DNA from: Phycisphaerales bacterium
GTDB lineage: Bacteria > Planctomycetota > Phycisphaerae > Phycisphaerales > UBA1924
Assembly (NCBI GenBank): GCA_028285065.1
Contig: JANQQG010000147.1
Location: forward strand, 1 to 32,534
Length of the DNA: 32,534 bases
Direction of reading: 5' to 3'
The position numbers were made by a program, and so were the translations under genes. The notes beneath the pieces were generated by a model. It saw only the letters and a list, made by a program, of their open reading frames with translations. It was not told the DNA's origin and searched no databases. This document shows, piece after piece, positions 24,610 through 32,534 of the stretch; within the stretch, counting starts at the first letter, position 1; each line of letters starts with the position of its first letter.

Positions 24610-25647
24610 TCAGCGGGAGTAGGTCGAGAGCAGTTCGAGCACTCGCGGCTGGTCGCGGTTGATCTTGATCGATCGGCGGAGCATCGCGATCGCCCGGGTG
24701 TGCGCCTCGACGTCCTTCTGGCCGGACTGGATGTACCGGTTGAGGAGGCTGATGCCGATCCCGTTGAGGGCGGGGTAGTAGTCCTCGTCGATGTCGAGCG
24801 CGTCCTCGAACGCGCCCAGCGCGTCCTCGAAGCGCCCGAGCCGGAAGAGCGCGAACCCGCGACGCTCGTGCGCGGCCGCCGACGGCTCCGTGCGCACGAC
24901 CTGGTCGACCGCGTTGAGCATCTCCTCGTACCGATTGAGCGACTTGAGGCTCTCGGCCAGGTTGAGGAGGAGCCCGCTGGTCAGCGGCATCAACTCGGCC
25001 GCCTGCTGGTACTCGTTGACCGCGTCCTGGTGCCGGCGCATCGAGGCGTAGACCGCGCCGAGGTTGAAGCGGGCCTCGCCGTCCTCCGGGTCGAGCTGGA
25101 CGGCCCGGCGTCCGTACTCGAGCGCCTGGTTGTTCTCTTCGAGTTGGTAGTAGGCAGCGGAGAGGTTGAGGTTCGTGCGGAAGTCGTTGGGATCGATCTG
25201 CAGCGCGCGGAGGTACGCCTGGATGGCGTCGGTGATGCGATCGAGCAGGTGGAGCATGAGCCCGTGGTAGAACTGCGAGTCGAAGTCTCGCGGCTCGATC
25301 TCGGCAGCCGTCCCGTAGCTCTCGGCCGCGCTCTCGTAGTCACCCTCGACGCGGTAGATGTCCGCCATGCCGAGGTGGGCGCGGGTCAGGCGCGGGTTGA
25401 GCTCGATAGCAGCGGCGAACTGCTGGAGCGCCCGCTCGGTGTCGCCGGAGCGGACGGACTCTTGCGCGATGACCGCGAGCGCCTCGGCCTGCTGGACCTT
25501 GCCGGGTCTGGTCTCGTTCGAGCTCGACGAGCCGTTCCCGCCCCAGCCAGCGCAGCCCGTCAGGGCCAGCACGCACGCGAGCAAGACGGGTGCGGCCAGT
25601 CGGATCCCAGCGGGGGCGTGGGGGGGTGCGAGGCGGGCTGGGGTCAT
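24610..25647 (-). CDS. TPR repeat lipoprotein
   Basis: Lipobox LALTGC at the N-terminus and multiple TPR units (e.g. EDGEARFNLGAVYASMRRHQDAVNEYQQAAELMP). Confidence 0.9.
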   Translation of the reverse strand: MTPARLAPPHAPAGIRLAAPVLLACVLALTGCAGWGGNGSSSSNETRPGKVQQAEALAVIAQESVRSGDTERALQQFAAAIELNPRLTRAHLGMADIYRVEGDYESAAESYGTAAEIEPRDFDSQFYHGLMLHLLDRITDAIQAYLRALQIDPNDFRTNLNLSAAYYQLEENNQALEYGRRAVQLDPEDGEARFNLGAVYASMRRHQDAVNEYQQAAELMPLTSGLLLNLAESLKSLNRYEEMLNAVDQVVRTEPSAAAHERRGFALFRLGRFEDALGAFEDALDIDEDYYPALNGIGISLLNRYIQSGQKDVEAHTRAIAMLRRSIKINRDQPRVLELLSTYSR

Positions 25648-25771
25648 CGTGCGGATCTCTCCGAGCCCCGGGGGGGGAGGGGGCGTGGGCCGAGCGGAAG
25701 GGGGAATCCCCGGTTGAGACTACTTCGGCCAGACAAACTCTGTTCGTTGAGCCGGGCGGGCCGGTTCGGCC

Positions 25772-26680
25772 TTAGCTGGCGGCTCCGGCGGGCTGGCGCG
25801 CCACCAGGCGCCTCAGACGCCTGGCGTTGAGGGTGTCGAAGGCGGTGCCGTCGTCGTCCTCGCCCTTTGGGGTTTCCATGATCATCGGGGCGTCGGCGAG
25901 TTCGGGTCGGTTGACGACCTCGCGGAAGCCGGGCGATCCGATGGTGCCCTTGCCGATGTGCTCGTGCCGGTCGGCGCGGGAGCCGCAGGCCTTCTTGGAG
26001 TCGTTCAGGTGTACGACTCTGAGGTTCTTGAGCCCGCAGCGCCGGTCGAACTCGTCCATGGTCGCCTTGGCCGTGTCATTGGCGGCCACGTCGTAGCCGA
26101 AGGCGTGCGCATGGCAGGTGTCGAAGCAGTAGCCGACGCGCGAGGGCTTGCGGTTGCGCTTGAGGATCCGCTTGCGCAGGTCGGCCAGTTGCTCGAAGGG
26201 GCCACCGAGGTTCGAGCCGGATCCGACGGTGTTCTCGAGGCAGAGGACGACCTTCATCCCGTCGGTCTCGACGAGCAGTCGTTCGTAGGCCATGGCGATG
26301 CGATCGAGTCCTTCGTCCTCGGTCGAGGTCGTGTACGCGCCGGGGTGGTGGACGAGGAAGGGGATCCCGAGCGTGTCGCAGCGTGTGACCTCTTCGATCA
26401 TGAGCCCGATGGACTTCTCCCAGAGTTCGTCGTTGGGTGAGCCGAGGTTGATCAGGTACGACGCGTGGGAGACCAGGCGTCCTTTGGTGCCGTTGGTCCG
26501 CCAGCCCAGGCGGTCGACCTCGCTGCGCCACTCTGTGATGACCTCGTCCTTGAGCGGCGGGACCTTCCACTGCTGCTGGTTCTTGGTGAAGACCTGCACG
26601 CAGTCCAGGCCGAGGTCCTCGGCTGTTCGGAGGGCGTTGGACATGTTTCCGGCGATGGAGAGGTGGCTTCCCAAGAGCAT
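25772..26680 (-). CDS. nfo: Endonuclease IV
   Basis: MLLGSHLSIAGNMSNALRTAEDLGLDCVQVFTKNQQQW...LVHHPGAY...CLENTVGSGSNLGG...YCFDTCHAHAFGYD...VVHLNDSKKACGSRADRHEHIGKGTIG. Confidence 0.97.
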   Translation of the reverse strand: MLLGSHLSIAGNMSNALRTAEDLGLDCVQVFTKNQQQWKVPPLKDEVITEWRSEVDRLGWRTNGTKGRLVSHASYLINLGSPNDELWEKSIGLMIEEVTRCDTLGIPFLVHHPGAYTTSTEDEGLDRIAMAYERLLVETDGMKVVLCLENTVGSGSNLGGPFEQLADLRKRILKRNRKPSRVGYCFDTCHAHAFGYDVAANDTAKATMDEFDRRCGLKNLRVVHLNDSKKACGSRADRHEHIGKGTIGSPGFREVVNRPELADAPMIMETPKGEDDDGTAFDTLNARRLRRLVARQPAGAAS

Positions 26681-26727
26681 GGGGCGACTCTACGCCGCGC
26701 CGGGGGCTTGGGTAGGATGGCCGCATC

Positions 26728-27450
26728 ATGAACGGAGTCATGCGATCGTTGCTGGTTGTCCTTCTCGCGCTCTCTTTGGGGCTGTGCACCGGGTGCGCCT
26801 GGTTCAGTTCGTCCGGGCCGATCGAGGTCGAGTACGTCTTCAGCGGGGTCTCCGGCGAGGAGGACCGCAACCAGTGGATCGCCGTGCGCGCCATCCTGGC
26901 GGAGTACGCGATGGATGGTGACGTGCGCGAGGTGGGGGGGCCTGGATTCGACGAGATTGGTGGGGTGCCGGGCGGAGTCGGGGCTGGTGGCGACTCGCGG
27001 CGGACGCTCCGTGTGCGCCTCAAGCGCGTCCGCGACATCGCCTGCATCGACCACGAGCTGAGCGAACTCGCATCCGAGGGACCGGCCGGCTCGCGCGTGC
27101 GTCTGGCGCGCGGCGTCGCGCGCATGCGCTACGACGGCACCTTCGTGGCCGGACGCGTCCGCTTCGAGGCCTCGGGCCAGACCGCTCCAAACGCCACCGT
27201 CTACCTCTTTGTCGACGACACGGGCATCCCGACGCGCATCCCCGCGGGCTCCGACGGGTACTGGAACCGCACCGTCTCGTCGCAGGTCGGCAAGCGGTAC
27301 GTCTACGGCTTCAGCGAGTCGCGCCTCAGCGGTGCCCGCGAGTACTTCCGCATCGACACCAGCCGCCCGACCAACCCCTTCGACATCATCACCGAGCGCG
27401 AGTTCGCCAGGTGGCACGAGGTGCCGCCGCGCGACGGGTTCGACGATTAG
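26728..27450 (+). CDS. Hypothetical lipoprotein
   Basis: Signal peptide and lipobox RSLLVVLLALSLGLCTGCAW. Confidence 0.7.
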   Translation: MNGVMRSLLVVLLALSLGLCTGCAWFSSSGPIEVEYVFSGVSGEEDRNQWIAVRAILAEYAMDGDVREVGGPGFDEIGGVPGGVGAGGDSRRTLRVRLKRVRDIACIDHELSELASEGPAGSRVRLARGVARMRYDGTFVAGRVRFEASGQTAPNATVYLFVDDTGIPTRIPAGSDGYWNRTVSSQVGKRYVYGFSESRLSGAREYFRIDTSRPTNPFDIITEREFARWHEVPPRDGFDD

Positions 27451-27491
27451 CGCGTACCCCACCCCCCCGCGTGCGCACCCAGGAGTGAGTC

Positions 27492-28280
27492 GTGAACGAA
27501 CTGACGGATCGGATCGGGGTGGTGACCGGCGCATCGGCGGGGATCGGGCTGGCGATGGCCGAGGCGATGGTCGAGGCCGGGGCGCGTGTGGTGATCAACG
27601 CGCGTCGTGCCGAGCGGTTGCAGCAGACGGTCCGGCGCCTCAACGAGGGCAAGCCTCAGCACCGGGCGGTGTTCGTCGCCGGCGATGCCGCGGACGAGGG
27701 CGTGATCGAGGCGATGCTCGACGCGGCCCGCGAGTCGTTCGGGAGCGAGGCGGACCTGGTCGTGGTCAACGCGGGGCGCGGGCTCGCGGGCAGCGTGATG
27801 ACCAGCGACACGAAGCAGTGGGAGGAGATGGTCCGCGTGAACCTGTTGGGGGCGGCCAGGCTCATGCGCGCAGCGGGCGGGCGGATGGCGGACCTGTACT
27901 CGGATTCGCTTTGGGGTACCTCCGAGGCACGTGCGCGGGACATCATCGTGATCGGTTCGAACGTCGGGCGTCACATCAGCCCGTTCAGCTCGATGTACGG
28001 GTCGACGAAGTTCGGTGTGAACTCCCTGGCCGAGGCGCAGCGGCGCGAGCTTGCGCCCAAGGGCATCCGCGTGAGCCTGCTCGAGCCGGGGATCGTGCGC
28101 AGCGAGTTCCAGCAGGTGGCCGGCTACGACCCCGAGTCGTTCGGCGCGCTGATGGAGAAGTTCGGCCCGGTGCTCGAGCCGGAAGACGTTGCGCGCACGG
28201 GCGTCTATGTAGCCAGCCAACCGGCGCACGTGCACGTCAACGACGTGGTGATCCGGCCGACGCGGCAGGACTACCCGTGA
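27492..28280 (+). CDS. Short-chain dehydrogenase/reductase
   Basis: TGASAGIG cofactor motif, VVNAG, active-site YGSTK. Confidence 0.92.
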   Translation: MNELTDRIGVVTGASAGIGLAMAEAMVEAGARVVINARRAERLQQTVRRLNEGKPQHRAVFVAGDAADEGVIEAMLDAARESFGSEADLVVVNAGRGLAGSVMTSDTKQWEEMVRVNLLGAARLMRAAGGRMADLYSDSLWGTSEARARDIIVIGSNVGRHISPFSSMYGSTKFGVNSLAEAQRRELAPKGIRVSLLEPGIVRSEFQQVAGYDPESFGALMEKFGPVLEPEDVARTGVYVASQPAHVHVNDVVIRPTRQDYP

Positions 28281-29014
28281 GCGAAGGCGAGCATCCGTGG
28301 ATCGTCTGGTCGACGCGGCCCTCGAAGCTTGAAGAGCGGGAGCTGTTCGAGAAGTGGGGGGATGACCTGCATGGGGGCGGGTTCGCGTGGTGGGAGCCGA
28401 TCGGGTGCATTGCAGCGGTCTTCGCGGTGTTCAGCGTAGTCCTGGCTCTCGTCATCGTGCCGGTTCTCTGGTTTTCCGGCGTGCCACTCCTGACCGGGAT
28501 CAAGTGGGGCTGCATCGGCGGGATGATCGGAGCGGCTGGGTATCTGTTGATCAACTGGTGCCTCAACGTCCGGGAGTCGCGGAGGAGGCCCGCACCCGAC
28601 ACTTCAACGGCCACCGAGGTCCTCCTGCGCCCGTCTGGCTGGCTTGGGATCACGGATCCGGAGAGTCCGGAGCGCAAGCCGAGCCGCTGGGCAAACCCCT
28701 GGGAGTTCTACGAGGCACGCTCATTCGAGCATGTGGCGATCTTCGAGACCGGGCGTGACACGAAAGGGCTGCTCCTGCCCCATAGTGCGGGGATCACCAC
28801 AGCGTCGGTTGTTGGCACGGCGCCCTCGAGGGTCGTGCGGGTCACGTGGCTGGATCATGTGGTCGTTCGCGTGGCCTACGAAGGCCCGTGGGATGGGGCG
28901 GTCGATGAGGTGGCGTGGCGCGATATGCCGCCGAGCACGATCTTGTTCGAGCTCCGGCCGAAGCGCACCAGTCTCGGGCGGCCGGTGTTGGGCGGTGCTG
29001 AGGCCTCGAACTGA
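28277..29014 (+). CDS. Hypothetical two-TM membrane protein (paralog of next gene)
   Basis: GTG start in a GTGA overlap with the SDR stop; hydrophobic segments IGCIAAVFAVFSVVLALVIVPVLWF and GCIGGMIGAAGYLLINWCL. Confidence 0.65.
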   Translation: MSEGEHPWIVWSTRPSKLEERELFEKWGDDLHGGGFAWWEPIGCIAAVFAVFSVVLALVIVPVLWFSGVPLLTGIKWGCIGGMIGAAGYLLINWCLNVRESRRRPAPDTSTATEVLLRPSGWLGITDPESPERKPSRWANPWEFYEARSFEHVAIFETGRDTKGLLLPHSAGITTASVVGTAPSRVVRVTWLDHVVVRVAYEGPWDGAVDEVAWRDMPPSTILFELRPKRTSLGRPVLGGAEASN

Positions 29015-29068
29015 TCGCGAGCGAGACGTGCACTCCGGGGTGGCACCAGGGAAGTAAGCTGGCGACCT

Positions 29069-29731
29069 ATGAGCGAGTTTTGTTCCACGCGCATTAGCCT
29101 AAGGACGCGTCCGCCGACGCCGGCGGAGGTCCTCGAGGCTCGCGAGAGCGTGCGCGATCTCGGGTGCAGCTCGTTCGGGTGTCTTCTGTTCGCCGTGCTC
29201 CCGCCGCTGCTCGTCGGGCTACTGGCCGCGATCCCGTTTGCGAGCCTGACGCCGGTCTGGGTGGCGTTGATCGTGGGTGGGCTGGTCTGGCTGTTCGGCC
29301 TGAACATGCTGGTGCGTGACTGGATCCGCGACCGTGGCGAGTTGCGCAACGGGGCGGTCAGCGAGTGGACGCTCCATCCTTCCGCGTGGTGGCGCGTCGC
29401 GCGCCCCTTGGGGACACGGGATGACGGGTCGGGGAGCATGTTCCTCTTCGAGCTCGAGCCGAACATCATCGTCCGCATCGAGCTTGGGTCGATGGCGCCT
29501 GAGGGTGTCGTTGGGCGTGCTCCGTGTGCGGAGATCCACGTGTCGGAGTTCAGCACCACGACGCTGCGTGTTGAATACAGGGGCGCGTGGGCGGGCTCGG
29601 TTGGCAAACTGGCTTCCGATGAACTGCCGTCGGGGTGCGCGCTGCTGTCGGGCTACGCCTCGCTTGACTCGCTCGGCGAGCTGATGCGTTCGCCAACGCT
29701 GCGGACCTTCGACGAGCTTCGCGAACAATAA
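29069..29731 (+). CDS. Hypothetical two-TM membrane protein (paralog of previous gene)
   Basis: Hydrophobic segments CLLFAVLPPLLVGLLAAIPF and VWVALIVGGLVWLFGLNMLV; C-terminal pattern TTLRVEYRGAWAGSVGKLASDELPSGCALL parallels VVVRVAYEGPWDGAVDEVAWRDMPPSTILF in the upstream gene. Confidence 0.65.
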   Translation: MSEFCSTRISLRTRPPTPAEVLEARESVRDLGCSSFGCLLFAVLPPLLVGLLAAIPFASLTPVWVALIVGGLVWLFGLNMLVRDWIRDRGELRNGAVSEWTLHPSAWWRVARPLGTRDDGSGSMFLFELEPNIIVRIELGSMAPEGVVGRAPCAEIHVSEFSTTTLRVEYRGAWAGSVGKLASDELPSGCALLSGYASLDSLGELMRSPTLRTFDELREQ

Positions 29732-29762
29732 GAAAAACCGCCGCCTTGGGGGAGGCGGCGGT
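29732..29762 (-). terminator. Rho-independent terminator for the glutamate dehydrogenase gene
   Basis: ACCGCCGCCT(29737-29746)-TGGGGG-AGGCGGCGGT(29753-29762), perfect 10-bp stem; A-run 29733-29737 gives TTTTTCT on the minus strand. Confidence 0.85.
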
Positions 29763-29796
29763 CGGTGCGTTCGTTGCTGCTCAGCGGCGTCTCGGG

Positions 29797-31164
29797 TTAC
29801 GGGAAGATCCCGCGGACCTCGTAGACGTTGGCGATGTGCTCGAGTGCGGCGATGTACGACGCCAGACGCATGTTCGTTTGGTAGCGCGAACGGGCCAGCA
29901 TGGTGCGCCGCGCTGCCATGACCATGTGCCGGTTCAGCTCGCGGTCCACGCGCTCTTCGTCCCAGTACATGCACTGCTTGTTCTGGACCCACTCGAAGTA
30001 CGAGACGGTCACGCCGCCCGCGTTGCAGAGGATCGCGGGGAGCACCTCGATGCCGCGCTCGGAGAGGAGGCGGTCGCCGGCAGGTGTGGTCGGTGCGTTG
30101 GCGGCCTCGGCGACGACCTTGCAGTCGAGCATGGCGGCCTGCTCTTCCTTGATCATCTGCTCGAGCGCGCCCGGGATGAAGACGTCCACCGGCGTGCGGT
30201 AGAAGTCCTCGGTGCTGATCGCCTCGGCGCCCTTGGCGGTCGAGCCGCCCGAGCCCGTCGAGGCGCCGAATCCCTTGACGCCCCCGGTCTTGACGCAGTG
30301 CTCGGCGAGTGCGTGGCAGTCCAGGCCCTCGTCGTTGCGGATCGCGCCCGTGTGGTCCATTGTGGCCACGACCTTGGCGCCAAGGTCCTGGAGGATCCGT
30401 GCTGCCCACGAGCCCACGTTGCCGAAGCCGAGCACGCTGACCCGCATGCCCTCGACGGGGATGCCCTCCTCGGGGAGCATCTCGACGAGCACGTCGACGA
30501 CGCCCTGGCCGGTCGCCTTCTCGCGACCGAGCGAGCCGCCCATCTGCACGGGCTTGCCGGTGACGACGCGGAGCCCGTCGTTGGAGTTGCCGGACTCCTG
30601 GCTCATCATGTACGTGTCGGCGAACCAGGCCATGACCTGGGCGTTGGTGCCGACGTCGGGCGCGGGGATGTCGTAGTCGGGGCCGATCATGGTGCTGATC
30701 GCGCTCATGAATCGACGGCTGACGCGCTCGAGCTCACCGGGGGAGAGCTCGCGCGGGTTGCACTTGATGCCGCCCTTGCCGCCGCCGTACGGGACGCGGA
30801 CGAGGGAGCACTTCATGGTCATGAGGAACGCGAGCGCCTTGACGTCGTCGAGGTGAACGTCCTCGTGGAAGCGGATGCCGCCCTTGTAGGGGCCGCAGGC
30901 GTTGTTGTGCTGAACGCGGTAGCCCTTGAAGAGCCTGTGGTGCCCGTCGTCCATGCGGACGGGGAAATGCACCATGATCTCGTTCTTGGGCTGCGCGAGG
31001 ATGATCTTGACGCGGTGACGGATGTCGATGTGGTCCGCCGCCTCGAGCATGGTGGCGACCGTCTGCGTGTAGAGGTTGTTGGGATCGGAGGGGAAGTCGA
31101 GCTCGTCGAAGACGGGGTCGCGCTTCGTGGTCGTAGAGGCCTGATTCGTGGCGGCGGTGCTCAT
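29797..31164 (-). CDS. gdhA: Glu/Leu/Phe/Val dehydrogenase (glutamate dehydrogenase)
   Basis: FPVRMDDGHHRLFKGYRVQHNNACGPYKGGIRFHEDV...MTMKCSLVRVPYGGGKGGIKCNP...DIPAPDVGTNAQVMAWFADTY...TGKPVQMGGSLGREKATGQGV. Confidence 0.95.
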   Translation of the reverse strand: MSTAATNQASTTTKRDPVFDELDFPSDPNNLYTQTVATMLEAADHIDIRHRVKIILAQPKNEIMVHFPVRMDDGHHRLFKGYRVQHNNACGPYKGGIRFHEDVHLDDVKALAFLMTMKCSLVRVPYGGGKGGIKCNPRELSPGELERVSRRFMSAISTMIGPDYDIPAPDVGTNAQVMAWFADTYMMSQESGNSNDGLRVVTGKPVQMGGSLGREKATGQGVVDVLVEMLPEEGIPVEGMRVSVLGFGNVGSWAARILQDLGAKVVATMDHTGAIRNDEGLDCHALAEHCVKTGGVKGFGASTGSGGSTAKGAEAISTEDFYRTPVDVFIPGALEQMIKEEQAAMLDCKVVAEAANAPTTPAGDRLLSERGIEVLPAILCNAGGVTVSYFEWVQNKQCMYWDEERVDRELNRHMVMAARRTMLARSRYQTNMRLASYIAALEHIANVYEVRGIFP

Positions 31165-31400
31165 TGGTGGCTTTCCTGGTCCAACGCCATTTGGATGTGC
31201 CAACGCCCTGGGGCGCTCGGATCGCGGATGGTACCCGCTCCGGGTGTCAACTTCGCACCGGAAACCGATGAACGCAAGGCGCTTGGAGCGGTTTGCTTGG
31301 ACAAGTCCTCGCCCGCAGCGCCGACCGGCTCAACGATCACCAGTCTCAACTGCCGGATCGCCCCAGCTTCCCCAATCCTCGCCCGCCCGGAGTCAGACCC

Positions 31401-31772
31401 ATGATCCTCTACGCCGCCTCCGATCTGATCTGGGCGACCCGTATACGGACGACGGCCGATGAGATGGGGATCCCGGCCCGCCCAACGCGGACGCCGGAGA
31501 TGCTCCGCGACCGGATCGAGGACGCGGCCCCCGTCGGGCTGGTCGTGGACATGGCCAAGGAGTCGGACGCCCTGGAGATGGTCCGCCAGGGAGTGGAGGC
31601 GGGGCTGCGGGTCGCCGCTTTCGGGCCCCACGTGGACGTCGAGGGCCTGGCGATGGCCGAGCAGGCCGGCGCGATGGTCATGCCGCGCGGCGCCTTCGCG
31701 GCCCGGATCGGGCACGTCCTGACGTGGCTGAGCCGGGGCGACGAGGCAGGTGAGGGTGGCGAGACGCCCTGA
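31401..31772 (+). CDS. Hypothetical protein with response-regulator-receiver-like fold pattern
   Basis: MILYAASDLIWATRIRTTADEMGIPARPTRTPEML...VGLVVDMAKESDALEMVRQGVEAGLRVAAFGPHVDVEGLAMAEQAGAMVMPRGAFAARIGHVL; alternating beta/alpha pattern, acidic pocket incomplete. Confidence 0.6.
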   Translation: MILYAASDLIWATRIRTTADEMGIPARPTRTPEMLRDRIEDAAPVGLVVDMAKESDALEMVRQGVEAGLRVAAFGPHVDVEGLAMAEQAGAMVMPRGAFAARIGHVLTWLSRGDEAGEGGETP

Positions 31773-31847
31773 GGCCCTGGCCGGAGGCCCGGGCTAGGTT
31801 GGAGTGGGGGGCTTTCCATCGCCGGATCGCGGGCTATTGTTCGCTTC

Positions 31848-31895
31848 GGGACACGGGTGTCCCAGCAGTTGATCCGCCCGCGCTGTTGCGGGCGG
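31848..31895 (+). other. Tandem RNA hairpins in the rpsA leader
   Basis: GGGACA-CGGG-TGTCCC (31848-31863) and CCGCCCGC(31874-31881)-GCTGTT-GCGGGCGG(31888-31895). Confidence 0.5.
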
Positions 31896-32024
31896 CTGCG
31901 TTCAGATGGACTTTCACTGTTTGCGTTGGACGGACCTGTCTGCCCAATGTCGGGCGTGAGCGGGTCTTGTCCATGGCGGGAGGCTCCGGAGCGTTCGTGA
32001 GCTGCCGCCGGAAGAAGGAAACAC

Positions 32025-32534
32025 ATGATCGATGAGACCCTGATCGCCTCGCTGGGCGTCAGCGATGACGACGCGACCGCGCTGCTCCGTGACGCCTACG
32101 GCGACGCCTTCGCCACGGGAGACATGGAGTCGGTGCTCGAAGAGAGCGTGGCGGACCTGACCCCGGGGAGCATCCTCGAGGGCAAGATCATCGGCTTCGC
32201 CGGCGACGACGCGGTCGTCGAGGTGGGCCTGAAGTCCGAAGGCCTGGTCGCCAAGGAAGAGTTCGGCGACGAGCCCCCCGTCGTCGGCGCCAAGATCAAG
32301 GTGCTGCTCGAGAAGATCGACGGCGAGGGCGGGCAGATCCAGATCTCCAAGCGCAAGGCCGACCGCCTGCTCAACTGGCAGCGGATCATCGACACGACCG
32401 CCGAGGGCGACGAGGTCGAGGGGCGCGTGATGCGCAAGATCAAGGGCGGCCTGCTCGTCGACATCGGCGTGCCGGTCTTCCTGCCCGCGTCGCAGGTCGA
32501 CATCCGTCGCCCGCACGACATCGGCGACTACATC
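32025..32534 (+). CDS. rpsA: 30S ribosomal protein S1, N-terminal part (truncated by window edge; absent from the ORF track)
   Basis: Translated from ATG at 32025: MIDETLIASLGVSDDDATALLRDAYGDAF...LTPGSILEGKIIGFAGDDAVVEVGLKSEGLVAKEEF...GGQIQISKRKADRLLNWQRI...EGRVMRKIKGGLLVDIGVPVFLPASQVDIRRPHDIGDYI. Confidence 0.93.
   Translation, partial: MIDETLIASLGVSDDDATALLRDAYGDAFATGDMESVLEESVADLTPGSILEGKIIGFAGDDAVVEVGLKSEGLVAKEEFGDEPPVVGAKIKVLLEKIDGEGGQIQISKRKADRLLNWQRIIDTTAEGDEVEGRVMRKIKGGLLVDIGVPVFLPASQVDIRRPHDIGDYI

Noticed and set aside
29746-31404. 552-aa plus-strand ORF opposite gdhA
   Set aside because: Val/Asp/His-rich shadow translation of a well-conserved gene; no family signature.

Overview
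GC-rich bacterial chromosome segment that looks like Planctomycetes/Phycisphaerae (inferred from gene style and composition; not checked). It carries about 35 protein-coding genes and no rRNA, tRNA, CRISPR array or recognisable mobile element. Both edges cut genes: the 3' end of sucC on the left and the 5' end of rpsA (ribosomal protein S1) on the right. The centrepiece is a tightly packed plus-strand type II secretion/type IV pilus-like (pseudopilus) operon at about 8289-20768: PilZ, GspE/PilB ATPase, GspF/PilC, four pseudopilins (G/H/I/J-like), a PilX/GspK-like subunit fused to a PA14 domain, a 1037-aa secreted beta-helix + FG-GAP/VCBS + ASPIC/UnbV protein, a PilM-PilN (GspL-like) fusion, a PilO/GspM-like protein and a PilP/GspC-like protein. 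No secretin, prepilin peptidase or PilT is in the window. The most notable signals are: (i) the PA14-capped pseudopilus tip subunit translationally coupled to a putative large exported substrate; (ii) a perfect 12-bp-stem, U-tailed hairpin embedded in the leader-peptide codons of the gene right after the major pseudopilin; (iii) structured gaps around gspG and upstream of rpsA; (iv) a G9 tract at the end of sucC whose slippage would fuse it in frame to the next gene; (v) an exported Arg-rich helical-repeat/RG-repeat protein. Flanking genes include photolyase, a SOUL-like protein, queF, a TPR lipoprotein, nfo, an SDR, a divergent tandem pair of membrane proteins, and glutamate dehydrogenase with a clear terminator.
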